Of a stretch of 21,868 nucleotides of DNA, positions 8,208-15,588 are shown in pieces. A program made the translations under genes and the position numbers. Position 1 is the first letter of the stretch. Each line of letters opens with the position of its first letter. The stretch lies in assembly GCA_002378605.1 (NCBI GenBank), contig DFSK01000146.1:6444-28311 (forward strand), in the 5' to 3' direction. Origin of the DNA: Alphaproteobacteria bacterium UBA3439. GTDB lineage: Bacteria > Pseudomonadota > Alphaproteobacteria > Puniceispirillales > Puniceispirillaceae. The notes below the pieces were generated by a model, which saw only the letters and a program-made list of their open reading frames with translations, was not told the origin of the DNA and searched no databases.

Positions 8208-8999
8208 ATGACAAATCCAGACTCGCTGATTCATATAACCCATTTTGACCAGGTGGCTATTGTGACCTTGAACCGCGCCGAAAAACGCAATGCCATCAAT
8301 GATGCCATGCGTAATGCGCTGATTGATGCGCTAAATGCGGTCAATGCTGATGATGCTGTTGGCGCTGTTGTCTTAACCGGCGCCGGAAGTGGGTTTTGCG
8401 CCGGTGGTGATATTGGTGGGATGCGTGAACGGCTAGAGGCACCGCGCGGTAAGGTTGGGTTTAATGGCTGGAAGCGACAAAAACAGACGCACCGGCTGAT
8501 TTCAACAATCTATCATATGGACAAGCCGGTTATTGCGGCGGTGAATGGCGCGGCGTCCGGCCTTGGTTGTGATTTGGCGCTTGCTTGTGATTTTATCATG
8601 GCAGGGCCAGCGGCAAGCTTTTCAATGACCTATCTGCGGCGTGGTTTGATCCCTGATGGTGGCGGGCTGTATTTTCTGCCGCGCCGTGTTGGCACCACCC
8701 GTGCCAAGGAGTTGATCTTTAGCGCCCGCACGATTGCCGCTGATGAGGCTGAAAAGATTGGTCTTGCTGACCGTTTGGCCGGTGCTGACGCATTGCTTGA
8801 CGATGCCTGCGCGTGGGCCAAAAGTCTTTGTTTCGGCCCGGCAAGCGCGGTTGCCCTATCAAAATCAATCTTAAACCGTTCGGTGGATTTGCCGCTTGAG
8901 ACGGTATTCGCGCTTGGTTCGGAAGCGCAATCAATATGCTATGCCAGTGATGAGCATCATGACGCGGTGACGGCCTTTCTTGATAAATCGAGCCGTTAG
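8208..8999 (+). CDS. Enoyl-CoA hydratase/isomerase family protein (PaaG-like active site)
   Basis: A 263-residue crotonase-fold protein. The start at ATG 8208 gives normal family length and has AAGG ten bases upstream; the frame is open to 8085, but the extra 41 residues do not resemble the family. Oxyanion-hole motifs are GFCAGGDIGG (62-71) and NGAASGLGCD (113-122). The two glutamates of classical enoyl-CoA hydratase are not both present: the first position is Asp (D122) and the PE position is TY (141-142). Instead LIPDGGG (147-153) places D150 where PaaG-type isomerases and related crotonases carry their catalytic Asp. This points to hydration or isomerisation of an unusual, perhaps branched or dicarboxylic, enoyl-CoA. 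It is the first gene of the six-gene operon and ends one base before the next start. Confidence 0.88.
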   Translation: MTNPDSLIHITHFDQVAIVTLNRAEKRNAINDAMRNALIDALNAVNADDAVGAVVLTGAGSGFCAGGDIGGMRERLEAPRGKVGFNGWKRQKQTHRLISTIYHMDKPVIAAVNGAASGLGCDLALACDFIMAGPAASFSMTYLRRGLIPDGGGLYFLPRRVGTTRAKELIFSARTIAADEAEKIGLADRLAGADALLDDACAWAKSLCFGPASAVALSKSILNRSVDLPLETVFALGSEAQSICYASDEHHDAVTAFLDKSSR

Positions 9000-9000
9000 C

Positions 9001-10206
9001 ATGAGCAATCTTATGGAAGAAGCGTTTAAAGGCCTGCTTGTTGTTGAATTTGCCCAAGGTGTGGCGGCGCCCTATTGCGGGCTATTGTTAAGCCGCAATG
9101 GCGCTGATGTCATTAAGGTCGAACCGCAGGGGAATGGCGATTGGTGCCGCAGCCTTGGCCTTCGCAAAGGTGATTTTTCGGCTGAATCGATTGTGTTGAA
9201 TCGCGGCAAGAAAAGCCTTGCGCTTGATATGAAAAGTCCAGACGGCCGCGCGGCGGCGTTTAAATTGGCAGCAAAGGCTGATGTTATTATTGAAAATTAC
9301 CGGCCAAATGTAACCAAACGTCTTGGCATTGATTACGCCGCCGTCGCCGCGGTGAATCCGGATGTTGTTTATGCGTCGGTAACCGGATTTGGGGCAACTG
9401 GGCCGAAAAGCCATATGCCGGCAACCGATACGGTGATGCAGGGCTATACTGGCTTGATGAATATCAACCGCGATGACAATGGTCTGCCGCGGCGGATCAA
9501 TATGCTTGCCATTGATTATTCAACTGGCCTTTATCTTAGTCAGGCTGTTTTTGCCGCGCTTTACCGGCGCGCAACAACTGGCCATGGCAGCCATGTTCAG
9601 ACCAGCCTTCTTGAAAGCGCAATGGCCTTTCAAGAGGCACGACTTGTGGCTGAAAAATTTGAAGGCTCGGCGGTACAGCCGGTTGGCGCGCCCGTTGGCA
9701 CCTTTGCCACTGCCGATGGTTATCTGAGTTTGAACGCGCGCCGTGACGCTCATTTTGCCGCCCTATGCACCCATCTTGGCACAACCGAATGGTTGGATGA
9801 TGACCGGTTCAATTCGGCCGAAAACCGTCTTATCAATGCGGCTGAGATGAACGGGCTAGTTGCGCCCCATATCAAGCAAAAGCCAACAGCACATTGGGTT
9901 AAAATCCTGTCTGAGTCCGATATTTTGAATGCGCCGGTTCATGATTATGAAGATTTGTTTCAAGATGCGCAGATCGCCGAAACCGAGGCGATTGGATGGG
10001 TTGAAATTGATGAATTTGGTCAATTGCCCGCAGCGCGGATTGCCGGATTGGCGCCAGCTTCAGCAAGCGACCGATCGGCGATGGTGCCGCCACGGCTTGG
10101 CCAGGGGGGACGCGCCGGCCTTGTCAAAGCTGGTTTCAGTCTTGATGAGATCAATCAGCTTGCCACAAGTGGCGCGGCAATTTTTAACGATGCAGAGGAT
10201 CGCTAA
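9001..10206 (+). CDS. Class III (CaiB/BaiF family) CoA-transferase, first copy
   Basis: 401 residues, typical of family III CoA-transferases. The start at ATG 9001 follows the hydratase stop by one base. Family features: the N-terminal LVVEFAQGVAAPYCG with SRNGADVIKVE (31-41), VIIENYRPNV (95-104), and D172 in AIDYSTGLY, the expected catalytic Asp that forms the aspartyl-CoA anhydride. The GHGSHVQTSLLESAM segment near 196-210 is the usual dimer-interlocking motif. Known: these enzymes move CoA between carboxylic acids such as formate/oxalate, carnitine/crotonobetaine, succinate/benzylsuccinate and succinate/citramalate, without ATP. Here it most likely activates the pathway substrate (inference). 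It shares only partial similarity with the second copy downstream, so the two either act on different acids or form a heteromer as BbsE and BbsF do. Confidence 0.9.
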   Translation: MSNLMEEAFKGLLVVEFAQGVAAPYCGLLLSRNGADVIKVEPQGNGDWCRSLGLRKGDFSAESIVLNRGKKSLALDMKSPDGRAAAFKLAAKADVIIENYRPNVTKRLGIDYAAVAAVNPDVVYASVTGFGATGPKSHMPATDTVMQGYTGLMNINRDDNGLPRRINMLAIDYSTGLYLSQAVFAALYRRATTGHGSHVQTSLLESAMAFQEARLVAEKFEGSAVQPVGAPVGTFATADGYLSLNARRDAHFAALCTHLGTTEWLDDDRFNSAENRLINAAEMNGLVAPHIKQKPTAHWVKILSESDILNAPVHDYEDLFQDAQIAETEAIGWVEIDEFGQLPAARIAGLAPASASDRSAMVPPRLGQGGRAGLVKAGFSLDEINQLATSGAAIFNDAEDR

Positions 10207-11376
10207 ATGGATTTCGAACTTACGCAGGATCAGCAAATTTTTTATGATTCAGTGAAACGATTTGCGGTCAATGAGCTTGCCGATGGTGCGGTTGATCGGG
10301 CCAATAGCGACGGCTATCTTTGGGATATTGCGGCGCGGTTTGCCGAAATGGGATTGCTGGGGATCACCATCCCAGACGCAAAGGGCGGTATTGGCGGAAG
10401 CCTAACCGATGCCGTGCTGGCAATTCAGGCCATTGCCGAGGTCTGTCCGCGAAGTGCAGATGTTGTGCAGGCTGGAAATTTTGGTGCAATCCGCACCTTT
10501 GCCGAATATGCAAACGCCGATCAGCTGGCGCGGTTTCTGCCTGATCTTCTGGCTGGCAAGGGTGTTATGTCGGTTGGCATGTCCGAACCTGACGCCGGCT
10601 CGTCAGTGACTGAATTGAAAACATCGGCAACGCCTGATGGTGACGATTTTCTGGTCAATGGAAGCAAGGTTTTCGGCACGAATAGTGGTGATGCCGAAGT
10701 GTTTTTGATTTATCTGCGCTTTGGTCCTGGTACTGAAGGCATCGGATCGGCGCTCATTGAAAAAGGCACATCCGGTTTTGAGATTGGCCCGGGCTATCGC
10801 TATATGAATGGTGAATCATGGTCGCCGCTATATTTCGATAATTGCCGCATTCCCAAAGCCAATATTCTGCTTGGCTCCGGCGGGTTTAAAAAACAGATTT
10901 CGGGATTCAATATTGAACGGCTTGGCAATGCGGCGCGCGCGGTGGCGGTGGGGCGCAAAGCCTTTAATGAGGCGCGTGACCATGCAAAAACGCGCCGCCA
11001 GTTCGGGCGTGATATCTGCGAGTTTCAGGGGCTTCAGTGGAAATTTGCCGAAATGCAAATGCGGCTTGAGGCAGCACAGCTATTGCTGATGCGGGCGGTT
11101 ACGCGTGCTGATAATGGCCTGCCGTCGGCGCAGGATTCGGCACTGGCGAAACTGGCTTGTAATGATGCTGGTTTCTTTGCGGCAAATGAGGCTTTGCAGA
11201 TCATGGGTGCGCTTGGGTTTAGTGATGATAATATTGTTCAATATTGTATGCGCCGTACGCGCGGCTGGATGATTGCTGGTGGGTCAACTGAAATTCTGAA
11301 AAACCGGATCGCCGAGGGTATTTTTGAACGTCGTTTTTCCCAACGTCCGTCCAAACCGGCAAAAGATGGCGCATGA
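10207..11376 (+). CDS. Acyl-CoA dehydrogenase, with an isovaleryl-CoA-dehydrogenase-like catalytic Glu position
   Basis: A 389-residue flavoprotein of normal family length. Its start directly abuts the CoA-transferase stop codon. N-terminal helical domain, then the beta-domain flavin motif VMSVGMSEPDAGSSV (120-134), then the C-terminal helices with KTRRQFGRDICEFQ (261-274) and the ending AGGSTEILKNRIAE (357-370). The catalytic base of short/medium-chain enzymes lies in a YEGT motif near the C-terminus; here that position is glycine (G358). A glutamate is instead present at E237 in NIERL, the site used by isovaleryl- and long-chain acyl-CoA dehydrogenases. Known: FAD-dependent alpha,beta-dehydrogenation with electrons passed to ETF. 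In this operon it probably makes the enoyl-CoA used by the hydratase (inference), and the alternative base position fits a branched substrate. Confidence 0.9.
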   Translation: MDFELTQDQQIFYDSVKRFAVNELADGAVDRANSDGYLWDIAARFAEMGLLGITIPDAKGGIGGSLTDAVLAIQAIAEVCPRSADVVQAGNFGAIRTFAEYANADQLARFLPDLLAGKGVMSVGMSEPDAGSSVTELKTSATPDGDDFLVNGSKVFGTNSGDAEVFLIYLRFGPGTEGIGSALIEKGTSGFEIGPGYRYMNGESWSPLYFDNCRIPKANILLGSGGFKKQISGFNIERLGNAARAVAVGRKAFNEARDHAKTRRQFGRDICEFQGLQWKFAEMQMRLEAAQLLLMRAVTRADNGLPSAQDSALAKLACNDAGFFAANEALQIMGALGFSDDNIVQYCMRRTRGWMIAGGSTEILKNRIAEGIFERRFSQRPSKPAKDGA

Positions 11377-13544
11377 TCATGACTGATTTTGCACAGCCCC
11401 TTATTGCGCCAGAAACGGTTGCATTAATAGGGGTGTCGGGAGACGCAAAAAAACTATCAGCGCGGCCGCTGCAATTTTGCCAGCAACATGGCTTTGCCGG
11501 TAAAATCTATATTGTAAATCCGCGCCGTGATGAGGTGCTTGGCAAAAAAGCCTATCCGTCGGTTACGGCCATTCCGGATAAGGTGGATCACGCCTATATC
11601 CTTGTTGGCACAGACTTGGTCGAGGCGGCGCTTGATGATTGCATTGCGGCGGGCGTGAAGGTTGTTTCCATTCTTGCCGATGGATTTGCCGAGGTTGGCG
11701 ATGAGGGTATGGCACGCCAAACGCGGCTTGTTGCCAAGGCCGATGCTGCCAATATGGTTCTTATTGGGCCAAATTCGATGGGCGTGGTGAATACCAATAT
11801 TGGTTTTGTTTGCACCACCAATGCGGCCTTTAAAGCCGAAGAATTGCCGCGTGGGCGGCTTGCCGTTTTATCGCATAGCGGCAGTTTGATTGGCACGCTG
11901 ATTTCACGCGGGCAGGAACGCAATATCGGCTTTGCGGCGCTGGTCTCGCTTGGAAATGAGGCGCAATCCTGCGTTGGCTCGCTTGGCCTTGGATTGGTTG
12001 AAGATGATCATATTGATGCGTTTGTGCTGTTTCTCGAAACCCTGCGCAATCCAGAAATTTTTGCCGCTTTTGCAGCGGCAGCCAAACGACGTGGCAAGCC
12101 GGTGGTGGCCTATATGTTGGGTAAATCCAGCGATGGTCAAGCTTTGTCAGTGTCGCATACCGGCGCAATGACCGGCGAAGCCGAGGCAGTTCAGGCGTTT
12201 CTGGCGTATCACAATATTGCCGAGGTCAGCCAGTTTGATGCGTTGTTTGAAGCGCCAGCATTGCTATTGAAAAAGCCGCAATTGAAATCCCGCCCACGCC
12301 GCGCAACCGTTGTCACAACAACTGGTGGCGGCGGTGCAATGCTTGTTGACCAGCTTAGTCTGCGCGGGGTCGATCTTGCCGGATTAAGCCCCGCCTCAAA
12401 GATGTTTTTCGATGATCAGTTGATCCCTTGTGGTAGTGGCAAGCTCGTTGATGTGACGCTTGCCGGTGCGCAATATGACATTATGAAAAAGGCAATAACG
12501 CAGCTGATCAATGATCCGGAAACAGGCGTTGTTGTTGTGGCGATCGGGTCGTCAGCACAATTCAATCCGGAATTGGCGGTAAAGCCAATCATTGATGCTG
12601 TTCAGGAAAACCCGGCCGCCGCGCCGGTGGTTGCCTTTCCGCTGCCAATTGCAAAACAATCAATGACGATGCTTGAGGCGAACGGCATTCCCTGTTTTGG
12701 CAGTGTTGAAAGCTGCGCTGACAGTGTTGCGCTATTGCTTGCCGCGGAGTCCAGTTCGCCTGACGATCAATATGATGCAGCCATTGATTTACAAAGCGTT
12801 CATCAGCAGCTTGATGCCATTATTAAAACGGCGGCGCTTGAGGTCGATGGTGGCGTGCTGAACGAAGTTGACGGCAATCGGGTTTTTGCCAGCCTTGGTA
12901 TGAATGGGCCGCGGCAGTTATTTTTGCCCTTGCCGGAAATCAACCGGCATCCGGCATCCGAATCTGTGGCGAAAGCGGGGCTTGCCTACCCGCTTGTGGC
13001 CAAGCTTGTGTCACAGGATCTGCCGCATAAATCTGATTATGGGGCGGTTGTTTTATCAATCGAGACGGATGATGCGCTTGATGCGGCAGTGGCGCAAATG
13101 CGGCAAGCCGTAAAGAGCCATATCCCCAGCGCCAGCATTGATGGTGTGTTGTTTCAAGAGATGGCATTCGGGCTTGGCGAGGCGCTTGTCGGTTTGCGGC
13201 GTGATAATCTTGTCGGGCCGGTGATCACTGTTGGGGCAGGCGGCATTTTTGCCGAAATTTATAAAGATGTCAGTATCCGCCCGGCGCCGGTTAGCCTTGC
13301 AACGGCGCGTAAAATGATTGATGAGGTCAAAGGGTTTGCCGCCCTTCGCGGTTATCGTGGCAAGGCAAAAGGTGATTTGGAAGCGCTTGCCAATTTGGTT
13401 GCCAATCTGTCACAGCTTGCCAGTCTTAGCCGCATTGCCGAAGCGGAAATCAATCCGGTGCTGGTGCAGACTGATGGGGTTTTGATGCTGGATGCGCTTA
13501 TCCGAATTCAGCCGCAGCCGATGTCTGATAGCGCGTTATCATGA
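11373..13544 (+). CDS. ADP-forming acyl-CoA synthetase (fused alpha-beta; acetate-CoA ligase family)
   Basis: 723 residues, beginning in an ATGA overlap with the acyl-CoA dehydrogenase stop (a second ATG lies at 11379). The order is CoA-binding Rossmann domain (VALIGVSGD, 16-24), succinyl-CoA-ligase-like domains with IGPNSMGVVN (131-140) and SHSGSL (167-172), H262 in SVSHTGAMTGE as the phosphorylated histidine, then the C-terminal ATP-grasp domain with H552 in DLPHKSDYGAV as the second phosphate-carrying histidine, and ending with AEINPVLV. Known: these enzymes interconvert acyl-CoA + ADP + Pi and acid + ATP + CoA without pyrophosphate. In this operon it could recover ATP from a product thioester, or activate the starting acid. 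Both catalytic histidines are present, so it looks functional. Confidence 0.9.
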   Translation: MIMTDFAQPLIAPETVALIGVSGDAKKLSARPLQFCQQHGFAGKIYIVNPRRDEVLGKKAYPSVTAIPDKVDHAYILVGTDLVEAALDDCIAAGVKVVSILADGFAEVGDEGMARQTRLVAKADAANMVLIGPNSMGVVNTNIGFVCTTNAAFKAEELPRGRLAVLSHSGSLIGTLISRGQERNIGFAALVSLGNEAQSCVGSLGLGLVEDDHIDAFVLFLETLRNPEIFAAFAAAAKRRGKPVVAYMLGKSSDGQALSVSHTGAMTGEAEAVQAFLAYHNIAEVSQFDALFEAPALLLKKPQLKSRPRRATVVTTTGGGGAMLVDQLSLRGVDLAGLSPASKMFFDDQLIPCGSGKLVDVTLAGAQYDIMKKAITQLINDPETGVVVVAIGSSAQFNPELAVKPIIDAVQENPAAAPVVAFPLPIAKQSMTMLEANGIPCFGSVESCADSVALLLAAESSSPDDQYDAAIDLQSVHQQLDAIIKTAALEVDGGVLNEVDGNRVFASLGMNGPRQLFLPLPEINRHPASESVAKAGLAYPLVAKLVSQDLPHKSDYGAVVLSIETDDALDAAVAQMRQAVKSHIPSASIDGVLFQEMAFGLGEALVGLRRDNLVGPVITVGAGGIFAEIYKDVSIRPAPVSLATARKMIDEVKGFAALRGYRGKAKGDLEALANLVANLSQLASLSRIAEAEINPVLVQTDGVLMLDALIRIQPQPMSDSALS

Positions 13545-14785
13545 GTGCGGGCTCCTTGCCATTATCGGGCGTTCGGGTGCTTGATTTTGGTCATACGGTC
13601 ATGGGGCCAACCGCGGGCTTGATCCTTGCCGATCTTGGCGCTGACGTGATCCGGATCGAGCCTGTTACGGGTGATCCAACACGGCGGTTAAAAGGGTTTG
13701 GAACGGGATATTTCCCGTTTTTCAATCGCAACAAACAAAGCGTTGCGCTGAATTTGAAAGACCCGCGCGGCATTGCGATCGTCAAACGGCTTTTGGCCAA
13801 AAGTGATGTTCTGATTGAAAATTTTGGCCCGGGAACAATGGCACGGCTTGGGCTGGATTATGCGCAGATTTGTGATGAATTTTCTCGCCTGATCTATCTG
13901 TCACTCAAAGGATTTTTGCCAGGCCATTATGAAAACCGCATTGCGCTTGATGAGGTTGTGCAGATGATGAGCGGGCTTGCCTATATGACAGGCCCGCCTG
14001 GCAAGCCGTTGCGGGCAGGTGCGTCAATTGTTGATATTATGGGCGGTACATTTGGCGTTATTGCGGTGCAGGCCGCGCTTCTTGAGCGGCAGACAACCGG
14101 CAAGGGACAGCTTGTCAAATCGGCTCTGTTTGAAAGTGCGATGTTCCTTATGGGGCAGCATCTTGCCTATGCCGCACAATCTGATGAGCCGGTCCCGCCG
14201 ATGCCGGCGCGGGTATCGGCATGGGCCATTTACGACCAATTTGCGACGCGCGATGGCGCCAAGGTGTTTTTTGGCATCACCTCGGATAAACAGTGGCAAA
14301 GATTTTGTGATGCTTTTGGCCGTGATGATCTTGCCGCCGATGAAATGCTGGCAAATAATAACCAGCGTATCGATGCGCGCCCGCGGCTTTTGCCGCTTCT
14401 GACCGATCTTGTCGCTAGTCTTGATTTGGCGGAAATTTCCGAAAAAGCAATCGCGGCTGAATTGCCTTTTGCGCATATCGCCCATCCAGAAGCCCTGTTT
14501 GATGATCCGCATTTAAATGATGGCGGCTATCTTCTTGAAACGACGATGCCTGATGGCGCTAAGGGTCGCTTGCCGGGCTTGCCAATCAGCCTTGATGGTC
14601 GCATTTCCAAACTTCGGAGGGACCCGCCAGATATTGGGGCAGATACAAGACCATGCCTTGCCAATCTTGGATTTTCATCAGCCGAAATTGACCAGCTTTT
14701 CGCTGATGGCATCATCGGTCTTTTTGACGAAAAAGCTGGTAGCATCGAGCTGATTGACGCACCACAGAAAGGATCATCATCATGA
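13541..14785 (+). CDS. Class III (CaiB/BaiF family) CoA-transferase, second copy
   Basis: 414 residues, translationally coupled to the synthetase gene through an ATGA overlap. Family motifs: GVRVLDFGHTVMGPTAG (10-26), DLGADVIRIEP (31-41), VLIENFGPGTMARLGLDY (90-107), and D165 in ASIVDIMGG as the catalytic Asp. KSALFESAMF follows the usual GKGQ segment. Compared with the first copy it is divergent, with different substrate-loop sequence, so this is not a recent tandem duplication. A role in a second CoA transfer (for example from the hydrated thioester to the cleavable carboxylate), or as partner of the first copy in a heterodimer, is inferred from the operon. It is immediately followed, again in ATGA overlap, by the citrate-synthase-fold gene. 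Confidence 0.9.
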   Translation: MSAGSLPLSGVRVLDFGHTVMGPTAGLILADLGADVIRIEPVTGDPTRRLKGFGTGYFPFFNRNKQSVALNLKDPRGIAIVKRLLAKSDVLIENFGPGTMARLGLDYAQICDEFSRLIYLSLKGFLPGHYENRIALDEVVQMMSGLAYMTGPPGKPLRAGASIVDIMGGTFGVIAVQAALLERQTTGKGQLVKSALFESAMFLMGQHLAYAAQSDEPVPPMPARVSAWAIYDQFATRDGAKVFFGITSDKQWQRFCDAFGRDDLAADEMLANNNQRIDARPRLLPLLTDLVASLDLAEISEKAIAAELPFAHIAHPEALFDDPHLNDGGYLLETTMPDGAKGRLPGLPISLDGRISKLRRDPPDIGADTRPCLANLGFSSAEIDQLFADGIIGLFDEKAGSIELIDAPQKGSSS

Positions 14786-15588
14786 CGGATGTAGCAGATT
14801 GGTGGCAAACCGATATTATCGATATGGCGCCCGGGCAAATTCGGCTTCGCGGCTTTGCGATTGAAGATTTGATTGGCAATATTGGTTTTGCCGAAATGGT
14901 TTGGCTGATGACGCGTGGCATGAAGCCCGATGCCGGGCAGGCGGCTTTGTTCGAAGCGGCGCTGGTCTCGGCGGTTGATCATGGCCCGCAGGCGCCATCA
15001 ATTGCGGCGGCCCGCATGGCCGTTAGTTGCGGTCTGCCGCTAAATAATGCAATGGCAACGGCAATCAACATGCTTGGCGATGTTCATGGCGGGGCTGGCG
15101 AACAGGCGATGCAGTTTTTCCATGCTGTCAAAAGCCATGCTGGCACAATGTCGCTCGAGGCGGCCATTGATCTGGTGTTTCATGAAAATAACCGGCTTGT
15201 TCCCGGTTTCGGCCACCGGTTCCATAAAAATGCCGACCCGCGATCGGTGCGGTTGATGCGCTTGCTTGAAACAGCAGTTGCGGAAAAAACCTGTACCGGA
15301 CAATTTGCTGAAATTGCATTGGCGATTGAGGCCTATCTTCACAAACAAAAAGGCAAAGCCATTCCGATGAATGTTGATGGTGTTACAGCCGTTATCTATG
15401 CCGAGCTGGGATTTGAACCAGCCTTGGCGCGGGGTCTGTTCTGCTTGTCGCGTTCGGTTGGAGTGCTTGCTCATGCTCATGAACAAGCTGGCCGCAAAGA
15501 GCGCAATAAAGGTCCAACGCCGCCGCATTATCTATGGACCTATGGCGGTGATAATCCGATTAAACAGGACACAGATAAAAAATCATGA
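14782..15588 (+). CDS. Short citrate-synthase-fold protein, citryl-CoA lyase-like
   Basis: 268 residues, much shorter than citrate synthase (about 370-430) but similar in length to the citryl-CoA-lyase-like module of ATP-citrate lyase. Key residues align with citrate synthase: H67 (DHGPQAPS), H102 (GDVHGG), H145 with GFGHRFHKNADPR (142-154), D199 (MNVDGVTAVIY) and R224 (SRSVGVLAHAHEQ). The CoA-contacting and catalytic His/Asp set is therefore present, while the N-terminal domain of full citrate synthases is reduced. Known: such lyases cleave citryl-CoA-type thioesters to acetyl-CoA and a 2-oxo acid. It is the last gene of the operon (ATGA overlap with the second CoA-transferase), suggesting it does the terminal C-C cleavage (inference). 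Its 3' end overlaps the convergent OYE gene by six bases. Confidence 0.82.
   Translation: MTDVADWWQTDIIDMAPGQIRLRGFAIEDLIGNIGFAEMVWLMTRGMKPDAGQAALFEAALVSAVDHGPQAPSIAAARMAVSCGLPLNNAMATAINMLGDVHGGAGEQAMQFFHAVKSHAGTMSLEAAIDLVFHENNRLVPGFGHRFHKNADPRSVRLMRLLETAVAEKTCTGQFAEIALAIEAYLHKQKGKAIPMNVDGVTAVIYAELGFEPALARGLFCLSRSVGVLAHAHEQAGRKERNKGPTPPHYLWTYGGDNPIKQDTDKKS

Noticed and set aside
14024..14512. Minus-strand open frame of 162 codons
   Set aside because: It is a shadow of the second CoA-transferase gene, rich in Arg/Lys with no motif.
6598..15588. A firm assignment to the methylcitrate cycle or to itaconate degradation
   Set aside because: PrpB, PrpC, CitE-type lyase and aconitase genes are absent, so neither known pathway is complete here; only the general route is proposed.
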